Source: Solirhodobacter olei
GTDB lineage: Bacteria > Pseudomonadota > Alphaproteobacteria > Rhodobacterales > Rhodobacteraceae
Reading direction: 5' to 3'
NCBI RefSeq assembly: GCF_004010155.1
Contig: NZ_RRYH01000019.1
Span: forward strand, 1 to 64,000
DNA: 64,000 bases
Shown here piece after piece: positions 9,927 through 18,430 of this stretch. The first letter of the stretch is position 1; each line of letters starts with the position of its first letter. The notes under the pieces were generated by a model, which was not told where the DNA came from, searched no databases, and saw only the letters and a program-made list of their open reading frames with translations. Made by a program: the position numbers and the translations under genes.

Positions 9927-11349
9927 CAATCGACCGCATATCGTTCTGGTCATGACCGACCAGCAGAGGTTCGACACGATCCGCGAGACCGGCGCGAGCT
10001 GGATGGAGACACCCGTTCTGGACCGGCTGGTGCGTGAGGGTGTCTACTTCGAGAACTGCTTCGTCAACGCACCCTCCTGCGTGCCGTCCCGGGCGTCGCT
10101 GTTCAACGGGCTCGAGCCGCATGCCTCGGGGGTGCTGCGGAACGGCCAGCCGTGGTCGCGAACCTGGGTCTCGAACCTCGCTGCGGCCGGTTACCACTGC
10201 GTCAGCGTCGGCAAGATGCATACCATTCCCTATGACGCAAAGGCCGGATTTCACGAGCGCTTCGTGGTGGAGAACAAGGATAGGTTCTACGAAGGGCGCT
10301 GGTTTGCTGACGAGCTCGACAAGGCGATCGCGGCGCATAAGCTGCAGAAGCCGTCCCGCGCAGGATACCGGGCCTTGCCGGATTACCGCGACCGCCTCGG
10401 CGCGGTCGACTGGGCCTTGCCGCGCAGCCTTCATCCAGATGCCTTCGTTGCCGACACCGCCCGCTGGTGGCTGGAAACGCGCCCCAAGCCGGAGAGGCTG
10501 TTCCTTCAGGTCGGTTTTCCCGGCCCGCATCCGCCCTACGATCCGCCGACCGAGTATGCCGCCCGGTATCTGGACAAGGCCGGCCTGCCGGTTCCCTCCG
10601 TCACGCAGGACGAACTCGACCATCTGCCAGCCTATCTGCAGGAGAAGCGCCGCCATGACGTCGAGGTGGATCACGATGCGGTCGCCTGGAAGGCGGATCC
10701 GACAGAAGCCGAATACCGCCGTCTGCGCGCCCATTACTATGGAAATGTCACCCTCATCGACGAGGAACTCGGCAGACTGATCGAGACGCTCGAGCGAACC
10801 GGATATCTGGAGAATTGCGTGGTCATCTTCATGTCCGACCACGGCGATGCGCTCGGCGATCACGGCCTCAGCCAGAAATGGTCGATGTACGAACCTGTGG
10901 TAAAGGTTCCGGCGCTGGTCTGGGCGCCCGGACGGTTTGCGCCGCGGCGGGTGCGCGAGCTCTGCCAGCTGTTCGACTTCGGCCCGACGATCCTGGATCT
11001 GGCACATGCCGATCATCCCAGACCCTGCCAGGCGCGTTCGTTGCTGCCGGCACTGACCGGAGAGGGGTTCGAGGGCCGCCAGGTCGTGTTCTGCGAGCAG
11101 GCCGGCGACGTTTCGATGACGGGCGCGCGGCTCGTCTCCATGGTCCGAGACGCGGAGTGGAAAGCGGTCTTCATCCATGGCGCAGAGGACGGCCAGCTCT
11201 TTGACCTGACGGCCGACCCGGGCGAGACCCGGAACCTCTGGGGCGACCCTGCGTCCCGGGGCACGCGCGACCGGCTTGCGCGGGCCTATCTTCAATGGCG
11301 CCAGGACGGCCTTCTTGACACAATGGATCGTTACGCTGAAGCGCGGTAG
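9910..11349 (+). CDS. Sulfatase (type I), choline-sulfatase/arylsulfatase-like
   Basis: A 479-residue sulfatase and last gene of the operon. The signature APSCVPSRASLFNG places the modified Cys at 57 and Arg at 61. The N-terminal VLVMTDQQRFDTI and internal MSDHGDALGDHG segments are typical of the choline-sulfatase/phosphonate-monoester-hydrolase branch. ATG 9910 is preferred over 9892 because aaaggg precedes it at a suitable distance. No export signal is visible. The operon ends here: a degraded IS6 transposase begins about 100 bases later and may have cut away further genes. Confidence 0.9.
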   Translation: MNPPPDNRPHIVLVMTDQQRFDTIRETGASWMETPVLDRLVREGVYFENCFVNAPSCVPSRASLFNGLEPHASGVLRNGQPWSRTWVSNLAAAGYHCVSVGKMHTIPYDAKAGFHERFVVENKDRFYEGRWFADELDKAIAAHKLQKPSRAGYRALPDYRDRLGAVDWALPRSLHPDAFVADTARWWLETRPKPERLFLQVGFPGPHPPYDPPTEYAARYLDKAGLPVPSVTQDELDHLPAYLQEKRRHDVEVDHDAVAWKADPTEAEYRRLRAHYYGNVTLIDEELGRLIETLERTGYLENCVVIFMSDHGDALGDHGLSQKWSMYEPVVKVPALVWAPGRFAPRRVRELCQLFDFGPTILDLAHADHPRPCQARSLLPALTGEGFEGRQVVFCEQAGDVSMTGARLVSMVRDAEWKAVFIHGAEDGQLFDLTADPGETRNLWGDPASRGTRDRLARAYLQWRQDGLLDTMDRYAEAR

Positions 11350-11378
11350 CCGAAGAATTGAATATGTAGCGAAGAGGA

Positions 11379-11570
11379 TGTGTCGCAAACTTTTCAGTTC
11401 TGCGGCTGTCGGTGATATGTCAACGTTATCAGATAGTTGGTGAGGGGTTTGTCGTGATCGAGTTCAAGGGCGTGCACTATCCGTAGTCGGTGATCCTACA
11501 TGCGGTGTTCTTCTATCTCCGTTACGCCGTCTCCTACCGTGACCTGTAGGAGATCCTGGCGAAGTCGTCA
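11379..11570 (+). pseudogene. Decayed IS6-family transposase, N-terminal remnant
   Basis: Translation from GTG 11454 gives IEFKGVHYP, stop, SVILHAVFFYLRYAVSYRDL, stop, EIL, the N-terminal signature of IS6-family transposases (intact versions read HYPKSVIL and RDLEEIL). TAG codons lie at 11484-11486 and 11547-11549. Similarity fades after about 11565, so only some 40 codons remain. Upstream, gtgtcgcaaac near 11380 resembles an IS6 terminal repeat (tgttgcaaa core). The element is from a different subgroup than the intact IS6 copy at 56651-57459, whose terminal repeats differ. It marks the junction between the sulfatase and polyamine-type operons. The remaining sequence to 11797 shows nothing recognisable. 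Confidence 0.75.
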
Positions 11571-11797
11571 CCCTTATTGGCTACCTCCTGTCGAGTGGGC
11601 TCAAGAGCCTTACGGGACAGCAGATCGTGCTCTGTGCCGGGGCCTCGCTGTAGCTGGTGTCCGACGGTGCTGACGCTCTCGTGATGCACGAGCGTATTTG
11701 GGCGGCACCAGCTTTTCCGCTCTCGCTGCGAATGTCGGATTGGAGGGGCCGCAGCGCAGAATGTTGGTGGTAGCAAGGGCGGCAGCATTGCGCCACG

Positions 11798-12613
11798 TCA
11801 CTTCCGTTCGCGGCCACCGATGAAGGCGCAGGCCATTAGCACCGTCGAGACGAACATCATCAGTGTGGAGACGGCGGCGATGGTTGGGTCTATCTGGTTG
11901 CGCAGGGCGTTGAACATGATCCGCGTCAGCGTGGGGTGGTCTCCGCCGGAGATGAAGAGGGCGATCACCACCTCGTCGAAGGCGGTCAGGAAGGAGAGCA
12001 CAGCCGCCGTCACAACGGCAAAACGGATCTGCGGCAGTGTCACCCGAATGAAGGCCCCGAAGCGGGTGGCGCCGAGGTTTCGCGCCGCCATCTCCTGGCG
12101 CGGGTCGTGGCCGCGCAGCGCTGCCGTGATTACCATGAACACGATCGGCACGGCGAGCGTGCTGTCGGCTAGGACCAACCCGCCGATGCTGTCGAGCAGT
12201 TTGATCTTTACGAAAATATAGAAGATGCCGATCGCGGTTAGGATGACTGGCACGATGATCGGCAGCAGCAGGATCACCCCGGCCAGCTGCGCCAGCCGCA
12301 TCCGGCTGGCACTCAGCCCGTAGGCCGCCGCGGTGCCGACGGTGGTTGCCACCAGAGAGGTCAGCACCGACACTTCGAGCGAGGTCTCTGTCGCCTGCTG
12401 CCAGGTGATTGAGCCGAGGTAGTGCTCATACCAGTGTAGAGAGATGTGCTGCGGCGGAAATTCCAGAAACCGCGAGGCCGAGAAGGACATCGGGATCACT
12501 AGGAGCGTTGGCAGCACCAGGAAAGCGAGCAGCAGGCCGCTCAGCAGGTAGAGCCACAACCGGTCGCGGTGGGTAATGCCGGTCTCGGTCGCCGAGGATC
12601 CGAACCAGCTCAT
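11798..12613 (-). CDS. ABC permease, PotC-like (spermidine/putrescine type)
   Basis: A 271-residue membrane protein with about six helices and the binding-protein-dependent permease domain of the PotC/PotI branch (initial LSGLLLAFLVLPTLLVIPMS, EAA-type loop AARNLGATRFGAFIRVTLP). It is the last gene of a leftward operon SBP-ATPase-permease-permease. Its ATG overlaps the stop of the upstream permease by four bases (ATGA), so translation is coupled. Its 3' end abuts the region holding the IS6 remnant. Confidence 0.87.
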   Translation of the reverse strand: MSWFGSSATETGITHRDRLWLYLLSGLLLAFLVLPTLLVIPMSFSASRFLEFPPQHISLHWYEHYLGSITWQQATETSLEVSVLTSLVATTVGTAAAYGLSASRMRLAQLAGVILLLPIIVPVILTAIGIFYIFVKIKLLDSIGGLVLADSTLAVPIVFMVITAALRGHDPRQEMAARNLGATRFGAFIRVTLPQIRFAVVTAAVLSFLTAFDEVVIALFISGGDHPTLTRIMFNALRNQIDPTIAAVSTLMMFVSTVLMACAFIGGRERK

Positions 12614-13503
12614 GCCCCGCCTCCGAAGATCCGGTCAAGCCGGGCGAAGCGCGAGGCAGTGAAGAGGATCGTCAGGGTGATGACAAGCAGCACCACGCCG
12701 AAGGCGCTGGCTGGGCCCCAGCTAAAATAGAGCTCAACATCGCCGGCGATGCCGTTCGCTGCCATCACGATCTTACCGCCGCCGAGGACGGCAGGCGTCA
12801 CATACGAGCCCAGACAGAGGATGAAGGTAATCGTACCGCCGGCAAAGAGACCGGGGCGCGAGAGCGGAAGATAGACATGCCAGAAGACCTGTATGGGCCC
12901 GGCCCCGAGGTTTGCAGCGCCGCGCACATAGTCGCGGTCTATCGCGCGCATCGAATTGTAGAGCGGCAACACCATGAACGGGAGCATGATGTGGACCAGC
13001 CCGACTACCGTGCCCTCCATGTTGTAGACCAGCGCTAGCGGCTTCTGCCAGAACCCCAGATGCTCACCGATGACGTTGATCAGCCCATCGCGCTGCAGAA
13101 GGACCAGCCAAGCGTAGGTTCGAACCAGGATCGAGGTCCAGAATGGCATCAGCACCCCGAGCATCAGGACGCCGGCGACGCGGCGTGGCAGTTGCGCCAG
13201 CAGATAGGCGAGCGCGTAGCCCAGCACGATGCACATCGCCGTCACCGTGAGGCTGATCTCGAAGGTCATCGCGAGGATGCGCCTGTAGGAGGGCTGGTCG
13301 ATCAGACGCTGGTAGTTGGCGAGAGTGAAGGCGCCGCCCTCAGTCTGAAACGACAGGAGAAACAGCCAGGCGATCGGCAGTACCACGACGAGTCCCACCA
13401 GAAGAAGCGCCGGCAGGCTGAGCCCGAAGAGCATCCAGCGCTCGCTGCGGGCGTCGCGCCCCAGTTCCGTGGCATTCGGGCCCTCTGCGGCTAAGGCCTT
13501 CAT
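12610..13503 (-). CDS. ABC permease, PotB-like (spermidine/putrescine type)
   Basis: A 297-residue permease with a hydrophilic 25-residue N-terminus, a first helix around residues 25-50 and the EAA loop RGAANLGAGPIQVFWHVYLP. It is homologous to PotB/PotH and forms the heterodimeric channel with the downstream PotC-like protein. It starts one base after the ATPase stop. This gene order (SBP, ATPase, PotB, PotC) is standard for polyamine, putrescine or other small cationic or compatible solute importers. Confidence 0.87.
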   Translation of the reverse strand: MKALAAEGPNATELGRDARSERWMLFGLSLPALLLVGLVVVLPIAWLFLLSFQTEGGAFTLANYQRLIDQPSYRRILAMTFEISLTVTAMCIVLGYALAYLLAQLPRRVAGVLMLGVLMPFWTSILVRTYAWLVLLQRDGLINVIGEHLGFWQKPLALVYNMEGTVVGLVHIMLPFMVLPLYNSMRAIDRDYVRGAANLGAGPIQVFWHVYLPLSRPGLFAGGTITFILCLGSYVTPAVLGGGKIVMAANGIAGDVELYFSWGPASAFGVVLLVITLTILFTASRFARLDRIFGGGA

Positions 13504-13504
13504 C

Positions 13505-14620
13505 TCAGCCCGCCTCGCCGCACAGAAGGTTCATGTCTTCCGGGGCGAAGGCCAGCCGCGCCGACGCGCCCGGGACGGGCACCGCGCCCAGGGCCGCACG
13601 GGCGGAGCTGACGCGGGCCGCAACCGTCCCGCCGTCGTCGAGTCGGATCTGAACCAGCACGCTTTCCCCCTGATAGACGATGTCGGTGACACGGCCGGTG
13701 ATCACGTTGTAGCGCGGATCGGGCCCCGGCGCGCCCTCGGGCAGCAGGGCCAGCCGCTCAGGGCGCAGCATCAGGAGGTTCGCGCCCGGCGGCGGCGTAT
13801 ACCCTTCGAGTTTCAGCGCCTGAGCCCCGAGGCGGAAAGTTCCACCCGAGCCGGTGACTGGCAAGAAGGTCGACTCTCCGATGAAATCTGCGACGAACCG
13901 GGTTGACGGGCGGTCGTAGATCTCCTTCGGCGTGCCGAGCTGGATGATGCTGCCCCTGTCGATTACCGCAATCCGGTTCGACATGGTCAGCGCCTCGCGC
14001 TGGTCGTGGGTGACGCAGACTGTGGTGATGCCGAGCCGGTCGTGCAGCGCCCGAAGCTCGATCTGCATACGCTCGCGCAGCTGTTTGTCGAGCGCCGACA
14101 GCGGCTCGTCCATCAAGAGGATACCCGGCTCGAAGACGATGGCGCGGGCGAGCGCCACGCGCTGACGCTGGCCGCCCGAGAGCGCGTCGACACCTCGCCC
14201 GCCGAAGTCGGGCAGCTGGACGAGGTCGAGGACCGCCTCCACCCGCCGCATCGCCTCCGGCCGGGGCACGCGCCGCAGCTTCAGTGGAAACGCGATGTTC
14301 TCGGCCACCGTCAGATGTGGAAAAAGCGCGTAGGACTGAAATACCATGCCGACGCCGCGTTTGTGCGGGGCCAGCCGCAGCACGTCCCTCTCGCCGAAAT
14401 GCAGGCTTCCCTGATTGGGCCGAACGAAACCGGCCAGCACCATCAGGAGGGTGGTCTTGCCCGACCCCGAGGGGCCGAGCAAGGTGAGGAATTCGCCGCT
14501 TTGCACATCCAGATCGACTTGGTCCAGTGCGACGGCACGACCATAGGTCTTGCTCACTTGGCGAACGCGGATCGGCAGCCCCTTTTGCTGCGGCCTGGCA
14601 TCCGTCGGGGAAGGCGTCAT
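13505..14620 (-). CDS. ABC transporter ATPase, PotA-like
   Basis: A 371-residue ATPase. Walker A is GPSGSGKTT starting at residue 49, the signature is [14 protein letters not shown] and Walker B is ILLMDEPLSALD. The C-terminal third is a TOBE domain (LMLRPERLALLPEG, VYQGESVLVQIR), as in PotA. The ATG overlaps the stop of the upstream binding-protein gene by four bases. It powers the PotB/PotC-like permeases encoded immediately downstream. Confidence 0.9.
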   Translation of the reverse strand: MTPSPTDARPQQKGLPIRVRQVSKTYGRAVALDQVDLDVQSGEFLTLLGPSGSGKTTLLMVLAGFVRPNQGSLHFGERDVLRLAPHKRGVGMVFQSYALFPHLTVAENIAFPLKLRRVPRPEAMRRVEAVLDLVQLPDFGGRGVDALSGGQRQRVALARAIVFEPGILLMDEPLSALDKQLRERMQIELRALHDRLGITTVCVTHDQREALTMSNRIAVIDRGSIIQLGTPKEIYDRPSTRFVADFIGESTFLPVTGSGGTFRLGAQALKLEGYTPPPGANLLMLRPERLALLPEGAPGPDPRYNVITGRVTDIVYQGESVLVQIRLDDGGTVAARVSSARAALGAVPVPGASARLAFAPEDMNLLCGEAG

Positions 14621-15681
14621 CCGGTGATCATGTCCTGATATGCGGCCTGCGCCTTTTGATAGTATTTCATGTACCAGGCATCGTCGATCAGCAACTGCTT
14701 GGCCGTGTTGGCCGGGGACGACGGCAGCTGCGCGGCATAGGCGGGAGAGATGATCGAGGTCAGGTCATAGGCCTTCTCGTTGGTCGGTCCGTAAGTGATG
14801 TATTTCGTCAGATCCGCCTGATATTTCGGCTTGCTGATCTCCGCGATGAAACGCATCGCCAGATCGCGCTTCTTGGTGCCTTTCGGGATCACGAAGCAAT
14901 CGGTGTCCAGAAGCCCCTGCTCGTAGGTATAGGCGCAGGCCGCCCCGTCCTTGTTGGCGGCGTCGAGCCGGCCGTTCCAGGCTGCGATCATGTCCACCGC
15001 GCCATCCTTCATCAGCTGCGCCGATTGCGCACCTGAGGACCACCAGACCGCGATATGCGGCTTCAGTTGCTTCATCTTGTCGATCGCCCGCTTCAGCCCT
15101 GCCTCGGTCGACAGGACCTTGTAGACCTCGTGCATCGGCACGCCGTCGGCCATTAGCGCCGGCTCCAACATTGCATTGTTGCGATACGCCCGGCTGCCCG
15201 GGAACTTCCTCACGTCCCAGAAATCGACCCAGTTCTGAGGCCCGTTCTTGCCGAAGGTCTTGGTGCTCCAGCCGACCACGGTCGAGAAAACGTCATTGCC
15301 GATGTAATAGGGTTGCGCTGTGCCGGAGATGAGGCTCTTTGCGTCGATCACGGAGTAGTCGAGCTTCTCCAACAGCCCTTCCTTGCCCGCCCGCGCCGCG
15401 GTTCCGGAGCCGGAGCTGACCACATCCCATCCGCCGGCGCCCGATTTTACGCGCAGCCGAAGCTCGGCCAGCCCGCTGTATGTCTGCTGCTTCACGGTGA
15501 TGCCGAGCGCCTTGGCCGCCGGCTCGAATTCAGCTTTGCTCTGCGCGTCCTGGTAGGAGCCTCCCCAGGAGACGATGGTGAGCTGGTTTTCGTCCGCGGC
15601 CTCCGCCCTGCGTGCGCCTGTGATGATCGCCGGCATTGCCAGAGCCGCTATTGAACCGCCAAGTAACTCCCTGCGCCGCAT
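14617..15681 (-). CDS. ABC extracellular solute-binding protein, PotD/PotF-like
   Basis: A periplasmic binding protein of about 354 residues, first gene of the leftward importer operon. An Arg-rich Tat/Sec signal (MRRRELLGGSIAALAMPAI) precedes ADENQLTIVSWGGSYQDAQ, the start typical of PotD/PotF-type family 1 binding proteins. Two adjacent ATG codons exist (15684 and 15681); the second leaves five bases from the ggagg ribosome site and is preferred. The 33-base motif at 15745-15777, shared with two other promoters of this cluster, lies about 64 bases upstream. With an amine-type FAD oxidase next to it, an amine or amino-acid-like substrate is plausible. Confidence 0.87.
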   Translation of the reverse strand: MRRRELLGGSIAALAMPAIITGARRAEAADENQLTIVSWGGSYQDAQSKAEFEPAAKALGITVKQQTYSGLAELRLRVKSGAGGWDVVSSGSGTAARAGKEGLLEKLDYSVIDAKSLISGTAQPYYIGNDVFSTVVGWSTKTFGKNGPQNWVDFWDVRKFPGSRAYRNNAMLEPALMADGVPMHEVYKVLSTEAGLKRAIDKMKQLKPHIAVWWSSGAQSAQLMKDGAVDMIAAWNGRLDAANKDGAACAYTYEQGLLDTDCFVIPKGTKKRDLAMRFIAEISKPKYQADLTKYITYGPTNEKAYDLTSIISPAYAAQLPSSPANTAKQLLIDDAWYMKYYQKAQAAYQDMITG

Positions 15682-15744
15682 CATTCCCTCCGATTTTCGA
15701 ACCCTGTTGTATTTCAAGTGAACCTACGTTTTGGCTGCCTGAAT

Positions 15745-15777
15745 AGGTCCAATCTGGAAGGAGAAGCAGACCAGTTT
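15745..15777. promoter_or_regulatory. Candidate MocR operator, copy 1 (in front of the PotD-like operon)
   Basis: AGGTCCA (15745-15751) and GACCAGTTT (15769-15777) are 24 bases apart start to start. Exactly the same two blocks with the same spacing occur at 18381-18413 and a close relative at 21627-21659. The site lies between the amine-oxidase stop and the start of the PotD-like operon. Binding by the MocR protein encoded at 18431 is inferred. Confidence 0.6.
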
Positions 15778-15780
15778 GAC

Positions 15781-17076
15781 TCAGGCTCTGCGCTCGTCCT
15801 TCCATCGATAATAGGCGACCGAGGGAGCCAGGAACCAAGGATTGCCGGTGTAGAGCGGCCGGGTAGGGAAGCGGATTGCGGCAAGTCCGGTGCCTTCGGG
15901 GCCGCCCACGACCTGCCGGCCGAGCCGCATGCCGAGATAGCTCGCCATGCCGACGCCGGAGCCGCAGTAGCCCATGGCATAGTGGAGCCCGTCCTGCTGG
16001 CCCATGTGCGCGAGCGTGTCGAAGGTGTAGCCGACGAAGCCCATCCAGGAATGGCTGATCCGCACCCCGCTGAGTTCCGGAAAGAGGCGGACGAGTTCGC
16101 GCAGCAGCAGCGGGCCGCTGACCCGTGGATCGGACTCCCTCAGGCTCACCCGTCCGCCGAAGACGATGCGCCGACGGTCCGGCGAGGGCCGGTAGTAGTA
16201 GACCACCTTACGCGTGTCCGACACGATCCGGTCCGTCGGCATCAGCCGCGCCATCACGTCTTCGGGTACCGGCTCGGTGGCGATGACATAGCTGCCGATC
16301 GGGATGATGCGCCTCTGCAGCCAGGGTGTCAGCGGCCCTGTGTAGCCGTTCGTCGCCACGACCACCTCGCGTGCGCGTATTTCGCCACGGGTGGTCCTCA
16401 GCACGAAGCCGGACACCCCCCGCGCGATCCCCTCTACCGCAGCCTGCTCCGCGACCTGCGTGCCGGCGGCCAGAGCACGGTTGAGCAGGCCCTGATGATA
16501 GCGCCCCGGATCGACCGAGGCATGGTTCGGGAAGACCACCCCGCCGTGGTAGCGGTCCGTGCCAAGCTCGCGCCGCTGCTTCTCGCGCGGAACGACTACG
16601 GCGCCGGTGCGGAACTCTGGATCCTCGGCCTGGGTGCTGGCCACCAGTTCGTCGAAGGCACCGGCGCTGTGGGCGGCGTGGAACCGCCCGACCGTCCGGA
16701 GGTCGCAGTCGATCCCCTCCTCCTCGATGAACGATTGGATCCAGGCTAGCGAGCAGACGCCGTCGCGCATGATCTCCCGTGCGCGCGTCTCTCCGTAGCG
16801 TCGCGTCAGCGCGGCAAGGCCCGGCTTGATGCTGGTACTGATCTGCCCGCCGTTGCGGGTGCTGCAGCCACTGCCGACCTCGCCGCGCTCGAGCACCAGC
16901 GTCGAACGTCCCGCCCGCGCCGTGACCAGCGCCGCATGAAGGCCCGAATAGCCGGAGCCGATGACGGCCACGTCGATGGCGGGGGGAAGCTCAGCGGGCG
17001 CGATCAGTGGCCGCGGAGTGGCTTCCCACCAGTAGGGCTCGCTCTTGTAGTCGTCGGTGAAAACATCGGGGTTCAT
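15781..17076 (-). CDS. FAD-dependent oxidoreductase, DAO family (gamma-glutamylputrescine oxidase-like)
   Basis: A 431-residue flavoprotein. The dinucleotide-binding motif VIGSGYSG is at residues 38-45, preceded by the YKSEPYWWEATP leader characteristic of PuuB/OrdL-type amine oxidases, and followed by GSGCSTRNGGQIS, the FAD-contacting segment. The C-terminal MGYCGSGVGMASYLG segment is the second FAD contact. It likely oxidises a secondary or primary amine, such as a glutamylated polyamine or an N-alkyl amino acid. No glutamylation ligase is nearby, so the classical Puu route is not complete here. It lies between the enolase-superfamily gene (100 bases upstream) and the importer operon, in the same direction. 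Confidence 0.85.
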   Translation of the reverse strand: MNPDVFTDDYKSEPYWWEATPRPLIAPAELPPAIDVAVIGSGYSGLHAALVTARAGRSTLVLERGEVGSGCSTRNGGQISTSIKPGLAALTRRYGETRAREIMRDGVCSLAWIQSFIEEEGIDCDLRTVGRFHAAHSAGAFDELVASTQAEDPEFRTGAVVVPREKQRRELGTDRYHGGVVFPNHASVDPGRYHQGLLNRALAAGTQVAEQAAVEGIARGVSGFVLRTTRGEIRAREVVVATNGYTGPLTPWLQRRIIPIGSYVIATEPVPEDVMARLMPTDRIVSDTRKVVYYYRPSPDRRRIVFGGRVSLRESDPRVSGPLLLRELVRLFPELSGVRISHSWMGFVGYTFDTLAHMGQQDGLHYAMGYCGSGVGMASYLGMRLGRQVVGGPEGTGLAAIRFPTRPLYTGNPWFLAPSVAYYRWKDERRA

Positions 17077-17176
17077 GTTCGCTAGTCATCTCCGGCACGG
17101 GCCATGGCAGATCTGGCATTTTCCACCCTCCAGAAGACCGTTTTCCGGTTGGCGGCGCAATCGGTCGTGGTCGGGC

Positions 17177-18283
17177 TCAGCCGTCCCATTCGCTCATGGA
17201 ATAGCGCGAGCGCGACAGCCAGTCCGGATGCGGCTCGAGACCCCAGCCTGGCTCTTCGCCGATCGTCACATGGCCGTCACGCACCGAGTAGGGCCAGGTC
17301 GTGAAGAGCCCCTCCTGCCAGGGATAGTAGTCCGGCCCCTCGATCGAGAATTCGAGGTATTTTCCGGCATTGGGCAGCGCCGGCAAGAGATGCATGGTGA
17401 AGAGCGTCACCATGCTCAAATTCGCTGCATGGGGCGTGACCGGCAGATCCTGCGCCTCCGCGAGCTGCGCGACCCGCAGCGTCCTGGAGATGCCGCCCAT
17501 GTAGCAGACGTCGGGCTGGGCGATGTCGACGACGCCGGTACCCAGCATCACCTTCCAGAGTGCCAGCTCGCAATCCTGCTCGCCGCCGGAGACATCCATG
17601 CTCAGCGCCTCCTTCACCTGGCGGGTCTGGTCGAGGTCCCAGTAGGGGCAGGGCTCCTCGAAATGCGTCATCCCGTTGTCTTGCATCATCTGGCCGACCT
17701 CGATTGCCCGCTCCGGCGTGAAGCAACTATTGCCGTCGGCCAGAAGCTCCACCTCGTCGCCAAGCGCCTTGCGGATCGTTGGGATGATCTTCTCCGTCCG
17801 GCCCGGCCATTCGTCCTGGTTGCGGCCGCATTCGGCGCCAACGCGGAACTTGAAGGCGTCGAAGCCATGTGCGTCGCGGAGCCGCAGGAACCGCTCGGCC
17901 TCCTCCTTCGGGGTGATGTCGCGCCGCATCGAGGAGGCATAGGTGCGCAGCCGGCCCGGCTTGCCGCCGAGGAGCGAGACCACCGGCTTTTCGGCCAGCT
18001 TGCCGCGCAGGTCCCAGATCGCGGTGTCTAGCCCGCAGAGCGCGCGGCAGAGGTAGGAGCCTGGGAACTTGTGCTCGCGCTCCTTGACGAGGTCCAGAAG
18101 GTCGTCGAGATCGTCGAAGCCTTGGCCCAGCACCCAGGGTGCGACCTGCCGATGGACGATTCGCGAGGTGATGTCGGCGTTGTAGGCGGAGACCTGCCCC
18201 CAGCCGGTCGCACCGGTGTCGGCGGTCAGCCGGACAAAGCCGACGAACTGGTTGCTGAACGTCTCCAGCTTCTTGATCTTCAT
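17177..18283 (-). CDS. Mandelate racemase/muconate lactonising enzyme family protein (enolase superfamily)
   Basis: A 368-residue two-domain protein. The N-terminal capping domain spans about 1-115 and the TIM barrel the rest. Visible active-site positions are Lys145 and Arg147 (FKFR), metal ligands Asp183 (ADGNS), Glu209 or Glu210 (FEEPC) and Glu235 (GGEQD), Asp258 (QPD) and His285 (TPHAAN). A Lys plus a His/Asp dyad is the mandelate-racemase-type arrangement used for acid-sugar dehydration or racemisation. ATG 18283 is used; the longer frame is an antisense shadow of the MocR gene. It diverges from MocR across a 147-bp gap with the operator-like dyad, so it is a probable regulatory target. 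Confidence 0.87.
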   Translation of the reverse strand: MKIKKLETFSNQFVGFVRLTADTGATGWGQVSAYNADITSRIVHRQVAPWVLGQGFDDLDDLLDLVKEREHKFPGSYLCRALCGLDTAIWDLRGKLAEKPVVSLLGGKPGRLRTYASSMRRDITPKEEAERFLRLRDAHGFDAFKFRVGAECGRNQDEWPGRTEKIIPTIRKALGDEVELLADGNSCFTPERAIEVGQMMQDNGMTHFEEPCPYWDLDQTRQVKEALSMDVSGGEQDCELALWKVMLGTGVVDIAQPDVCYMGGISRTLRVAQLAEAQDLPVTPHAANLSMVTLFTMHLLPALPNAGKYLEFSIEGPDYYPWQEGLFTTWPYSVRDGHVTIGEEPGWGLEPHPDWLSRSRYSMSEWDG

Positions 18284-18380
18284 TAGAAACTCACTCCAGG
18301 GGCCTTGCCGGACAAAGCTCGGCGAATGCCGCGGGCCGTCCGGACAGAGCAAATCCAATCGAGATAATGGCTGGAAAGTA

Positions 18381-18413
18381 AGGTCCATTTTTGCTAATCT
18401 TCTGGACCAGTTT
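18381..18413. promoter_or_regulatory. Candidate MocR operator, copy 2 (divergent gap between enolase-family gene and MocR)
   Basis: GGTCCA (18382-18387) and its reverse complement TGGACC (18403-18408) form a dyad whose half-sites are 21 bases apart, two helical turns. The flanks match copy 1 at 15745-15777. The site is 18 bases before the MocR start codon and about 100 bases before the enolase-family gene, suited to autorepression and activation of the divergent gene. Confidence 0.65.
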
Positions 18414-18430
18414 GGTGGGGGCGGACGAGG

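Noticed and set aside
11534-11817. Three overlapping minus-strand ORFs of 60-85 residues
   Set aside because: They are antisense to or beyond the IS6 relic and show no protein-like pattern.
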